From: Fischerella sp.
Lineage (GTDB): Bacteria; Cyanobacteriota; Cyanobacteriia; Cyanobacteriales; Nostocaceae
Assembly: GCA_026419705.1 (NCBI GenBank)
Contig: JANZYY010000058.1
Location: forward strand, 1-14,983
Direction: 5' to 3'
Length of the DNA stretch: 14,983 nucleotides
In this document: positions 12,789-14,983 of the stretch, piece by piece
How positions within the stretch are numbered: the first letter of the stretch is position 1
Layout of the letters: the number at the start of each line of letters is the position of its first letter
The notes under the pieces: generated by a model
The model's input: only the letters and a program-made list of their open reading frames with translations
Database searches by the model: none
What the model was told of the DNA's origin: nothing
Translations under genes and position numbers: made by a program

Positions 12789-13211
12789 ATGTCAAAATAC
12801 AGCAATTTAGATCCTGCGATCTCGGCCCTTTTGAGTAGGTATTCGGCTGAAATAATTGATTATCGACGAGTATTAGAACTACCGCCAAGAGAAACCTTAT
12901 CGGAAATGAGAGCTGTAGCTAGAACTGTAAAAGGCACAGAATTTTTCCAAATTCCTTTCGAGGAAATGAAATTGTTTGTAATCAAAATTCCCGAAATTGC
13001 ACTAAAAGCACTGGCAAAAGAAAATGAATTTTATAGTAAACAATTATCCAAAGATGGTTTAGAATTGTTAGATGAATTAGTTAAAAGTAAACAATTTGAA
13101 GAAAGAATGAGGGCGTCAAATCCCGCAATCAAAGAAGCATGGGAAAAGTATATGACTCTACTAATGCTAAGTGCAGATAAGGCAACCATTGGGCCATTCG
13201 ATATTTCATGA
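12789..13211 (+). CDS. Unknown helical 140-aa protein
   Basis: This all-helical, charged protein begins MSKYSNLDPAISALLSRYSA and contains IPFEEMKLFVIKIPEIALKA and a lysine/glutamate-rich helix LLDELVKSKQFEERMRA. No membrane segment or signal peptide is visible and no family is recognised. It begins 13 nt after the previous stop and ends in an ATGA overlap with the next gene, so it is the head of a tightly coupled set of small genes. Confidence 0.7.
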   Translation: MSKYSNLDPAISALLSRYSAEIIDYRRVLELPPRETLSEMRAVARTVKGTEFFQIPFEEMKLFVIKIPEIALKALAKENEFYSKQLSKDGLELLDELVKSKQFEERMRASNPAIKEAWEKYMTLLMLSADKATIGPFDIS

Positions 13212-13375
13212 ATCATTTAATCTCGTTTACTTCGGTAGATTCTTTAAAAGATGCTATGAAATTTTGTGATTGTAATAATTACAAATATACGTTTCTATCA
13301 TACTTATTTCCCAAAATGATTCTAGAAATTAGAGATCCGAAAATTAATTTACTTGTTCGTTTAAAATATAAATGA
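13208..13375 (+). CDS. Unknown 55-aa protein
   Basis: The start ATG overlaps the upstream stop (ATGA at 13208-13211), and its own stop overlaps the next start the same way (13372-13375). The product begins MNHLISFTSVDSLKDAMKFC and ends PKINLLVRLKYK; it is short, basic and has a CDC pair near residue 20. The double ATGA junction is good evidence that it is a real gene despite its small size. Confidence 0.68.
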   Translation: MNHLISFTSVDSLKDAMKFCDCNNYKYTFLSYLFPKMILEIRDPKINLLVRLKYK

Positions 13376-13596
13376 ATCAAGATTCTTTGATAATTGAAAA
13401 TATAAAAGGAACACTAACAGTTCGCTTAACTTATGGTGATAGACAATCGGACCGTTTTGATGCGCTGTTAGAAACAATACAATCGTGGTGTCATCAAAAT
13501 CAATGCGGTAAGCGAACAAGTTATAATATTTTTCAATTTCCAACTTACAAAAACCTCATGCATTTTCTTCTAACTTGGCAAAATTATCAAGTTTAA
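13372..13596 (+). CDS. Unknown 74-aa protein
   Basis: The protein begins MNQDSLIIENIKGTLTVRLT and ends with an aromatic helix LMHFLLTWQNYQV. Strand-helix character suggests a compact alpha/beta fold, but no motif is recognised. The start overlaps the previous stop by ATGA, so translation is likely coupled. Confidence 0.65.
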   Translation: MNQDSLIIENIKGTLTVRLTYGDRQSDRFDALLETIQSWCHQNQCGKRTSYNIFQFPTYKNLMHFLLTWQNYQV

Positions 13597-13609
13597 ATTG
13601 CCAGAAATA

Positions 13610-13918
13610 ATGCGTAATCTTCTAACACTACTGGTTTATCTTTACTATTTTGTTTCCCAACCACTGTTTCGACTTAAATGGTATATTGCAAATAAAATCT
13701 GGTGGGGGCATTCAACTATTGTTAAATTCGAATACGACTTTTTAATAGTTGACTTAGAAAAATGGTTGAAAAGCACTGTTGGTGTAAAAGGATTTGATTG
13801 GGATTTCGAAATCGAATCCGAGGAAGGTCAAAGTTTAATTAAACAGGGATTAATGAAAATTAAATTTAGGCGCGGGAAAGAGGATTTAATTCCATTGACA
13901 ATTTTAACTTGGAAGTGA
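13610..13918 (+). CDS. Membrane-associated unknown protein, about 102 aa
   Basis: The N-terminus MRNLLTLLVYLYYFVSQPLF is hydrophobic and aromatic and follows a basic first turn, so one membrane anchor is likely. The rest (EYDFLIVDLEKWLKSTVGVK, then charged strands) would be cytoplasmic. A TTG at 13598 directly after the previous stop gives a four-residue longer form; neither start has a ribosome-binding site, and I prefer the ATG. The stop overlaps the next gene as GTGA. Function unknown. Confidence 0.6.
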   Translation: MRNLLTLLVYLYYFVSQPLFRLKWYIANKIWWGHSTIVKFEYDFLIVDLEKWLKSTVGVKGFDWDFEIESEEGQSLIKQGLMKIKFRRGKEDLIPLTILTWK

Positions 13919-14022
13919 AAACGAAATCTCATTCAACAACATTTGATCTAAGAGGAGGAGATGATTGGATTACACTTAGAAATAAAATAAAGGAAGACTA
14001 CGGATCTTTAGTCCGTAGGTAG
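13915..14022 (+). CDS. Possible 35-aa protein
   Basis: A GTG start overlaps the preceding stop (GTGA at 13915-13918), as with the other coupled genes here. The product is MKTKSHSTTFDLRGGDDWIT followed by LRNKIKEDYGSLVRR, hydrophilic and basic. Its 3' end contains the hairpin 13998-14018. It fills the gap neatly, but 35 codons are few, so it could be chance. Confidence 0.42.
   Translation: MKTKSHSTTFDLRGGDDWITLRNKIKEDYGSLVRR
13998..14018 (+). other. Small hairpin, 7-bp stem
   Basis: CTACGGA (13998-14004) and TCCGTAG (14012-14018) form a perfect stem around a 7-nt loop. No T-run follows, so it is not a standard terminator. It ends the run of overlapping small genes and could affect mRNA stability. 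Confidence 0.5.
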
Positions 14023-14061
14023 TTCACTTAAATATTATTAAATATTTTAAATGGGAGTATT

Positions 14062-14400
14062 ATGAATTTTTTTGAATTTATGTTTTTTCTAGCTATCGGG
14101 GCACTATTCGGGTCGATTTTAGGATCTGTAGTTGGAAAGATAGCGGCAACCATTCAAAATAAAAGAGATTTGCATCAAATCGAAGATTCTAGTAATCGAA
14201 ATTCGATGGAGGATTTTATTGTTGAAATTGAATTCATCCCCGAACATCAAACGTATTACGCTTATAAAGCCGATACAGGAAAATTTCTAACACAGGACCA
14301 AGACCCAAAGGCACTGGGCAAAAAAATTGCAGAAATTCTTCCTAAAAATACTAATTTAGTTTTTAAATCAATTAAATCTGTAGGCAAATTCCGAGAATAA
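14062..14400 (+). CDS. Membrane-anchored small protein with glycine-rich helix
   Basis: This 112-aa protein has an N-terminal membrane helix MNFFEFMFFLAIGALFGSIL continuing GSVVGKIAA, with regularly placed glycines like a helix-packing zipper. A charged linker (NKRDLHQIEDSSNRNS) and a small soluble alpha/beta part (VEIEFIPEHQTYYAYKADTG, then KALGKKIAEILP) follow. The ATG has GGGAG at 14053-14057. Short single-pass phage proteins of this kind can act at the host inner membrane, but the role is unknown. Confidence 0.72.
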   Translation: MNFFEFMFFLAIGALFGSILGSVVGKIAATIQNKRDLHQIEDSSNRNSMEDFIVEIEFIPEHQTYYAYKADTGKFLTQDQDPKALGKKIAEILPKNTNLVFKSIKSVGKFRE

Positions 14401-14401
14401 T

Positions 14402-14836
14402 ATGAATTTAGATCCACAAAATCCTGCACAAGGCATTATGTTAGACCAAGAATTTGATAACGCTAAATTTTACACCGTAAGCTGTAGTTGCGGCAATCCC
14501 AATGACCAAATTAAATTAGAAATCGAAGTCGAGGATGGTGTAATTACAACGCATGTTTGGACTAAAGTAAAAACTGATCGGTGGCGGCAAACTTGGCCCA
14601 TCATGGATCGAGATTATGGTTCTTGGCTCTATTATATCAAATATTTGATTAATGCTGTCACGTCGCGTATTCGTGTAATTTGGTCTGTTTTAACTCGTGG
14701 TTATGTAGAAATGGAAAGTTGGACTATTTTGAACGAACAACAATCTGTTAATTTTGCCTGGGCTTTGCATAATGCAGTCAAAGAACTTCAAGCGCATCGC
14801 CAAACACAAGAAGTCTTGACAAAAACCAAAAAATAA
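14402..14836 (+). CDS. Unknown conserved-type phage protein, 144 aa
   Basis: The core FYTVSCSCGNPNDQIKLEIE, the middle WLYYIKYLINAVTSRIRVIW and the end GYVEMESWTILNEQQSVNFA match a small protein I associate with large tailed phages, of unknown function. CSCGNP may be a partial metal site, but no second cysteine pair is present. The ATG is 1 nt after the previous stop. The -35 box of the next promoter lies within its last codons. Confidence 0.76.
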   Translation: MNLDPQNPAQGIMLDQEFDNAKFYTVSCSCGNPNDQIKLEIEVEDGVITTHVWTKVKTDRWRQTWPIMDRDYGSWLYYIKYLINAVTSRIRVIWSVLTRGYVEMESWTILNEQQSVNFAWALHNAVKELQAHRQTQEVLTKTKK

Positions 14837-14844
14837 TGTATAAT
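14816..14844 (+). promoter_or_regulatory. Perfect consensus promoter
   Basis: TTGACA (14816-14821) and TATAAT (14839-14844) are 17 bp apart. Transcription would start near 14851, giving a leader of about 26 nt, within which one TGTTACA-like box (TTGTTACA at 14867-14874) occurs downstream of the start. Confidence 0.85.
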
Positions 14845-14876
14845 TAAATTCTTGTCTACTACTTTTTGTTACATTT

Positions 14877-14983
14877 ATGAGTATGCATCTTGTTGGTCCA
14901 TATTTGACTACTACCAACTATAGAAAGCGAGAACAAAAAATGACCAAAGCTCGCATTGGAGAGCTTGAAGCAGGTTGGAAAGA
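14877..14983 (+). CDS. 5' end of an unknown phage protein
   Basis: From ATG 14877 the frame stays open to the window edge: MSMHLVGPYLTTTNYRKREQ followed by KMTKARIGELEAGWK. A second ATG (14883) would begin MHLVGPYLTTT, the form I have seen at the start of small proteins in large phages, so the true start may be two codons later. The N-terminus is basic and helical after TTT. It follows a perfect promoter, with no clear ribosome-binding site. Confidence 0.65.
   Translation, partial: MSMHLVGPYLTTTNYRKREQKMTKARIGELEAGWK

Noticed and set aside
13895..13900. TTGACA near the end of the membrane-associated gene
   Set aside because: The bases 16-18 bp downstream bear no likeness to TATAAT.

Overview
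The window looks like part of the genome of a large tailed bacteriophage with a Gram-negative, probably proteobacterial, host. The reasons are tightly packed genes, almost all on the + strand; many very small unknown genes with ATGA or TAATG junctions; phage-type nucleic-acid genes (an ATP-dependent DNA ligase, a WYL_2/Sm-like SH3 protein, a P-loop kinase, a metallophosphoesterase); a phage-borne tilS beside tRNA genes; and strong sigma70-type promoters with 17-bp spacers. The host assignment is an inference from style. No structural genes are visible.

Region 1 (1-4262): the end of an unknown gene, then a promoter and a run of genes resembling a restriction-modification system taken apart. 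It has a 65-aa unknown protein, an SF2 helicase, a Mrr-like PD-(D/E)XK nuclease, an adenine methyltransferase with the NPPY motif and a specificity-like C-terminal half but a degraded SAM motif I, and a second methyltransferase-like protein with a good SAM motif I but no NPPY motif. The parts match those of single-chain Type ISP enzymes.

Region 2 (4263-8126): a consensus-like promoter leads small genes, a SWIM zinc-finger gene interrupted by a frameshift, a DNA ligase, a WYL_2 protein and an AbrB-like protein. The only - strand gene is a predicted lipoprotein lying head to head with an unknown gene. A winged-helix protein and a strong intrinsic terminator end the block.

Region 3 (8127-8955): a scar. 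The N-terminal part of an SbtA-type (DUF897) bicarbonate transporter gene is joined to the C-terminal part of a metallophosphoesterase gene exactly at a 16-bp-arm perfect palindrome. An intact small gene follows.

Region 4 (8956-11322): three promoters, two of them sharing modular upstream elements (TTTCGCACGAAA and/or paired TGTTACA). They drive a P-loop kinase, a zinc-ribbon protein and a metallophosphoesterase whose start codon lies at the predicted transcription start (leaderless). A short tilS follows.

Region 5 (11323-11618): a promoter, a tRNA with anticodon CAT that resembles tRNA-Ile2 (the TilS substrate), and a tRNA-like gene with a TCT anticodon arm but no D arm.

Region 6 (11632-14983): AT-rich small phage genes of unknown function, several with overlapping stop/start codons, one membrane-anchored protein, and a consensus promoter for a gene that leaves the window.
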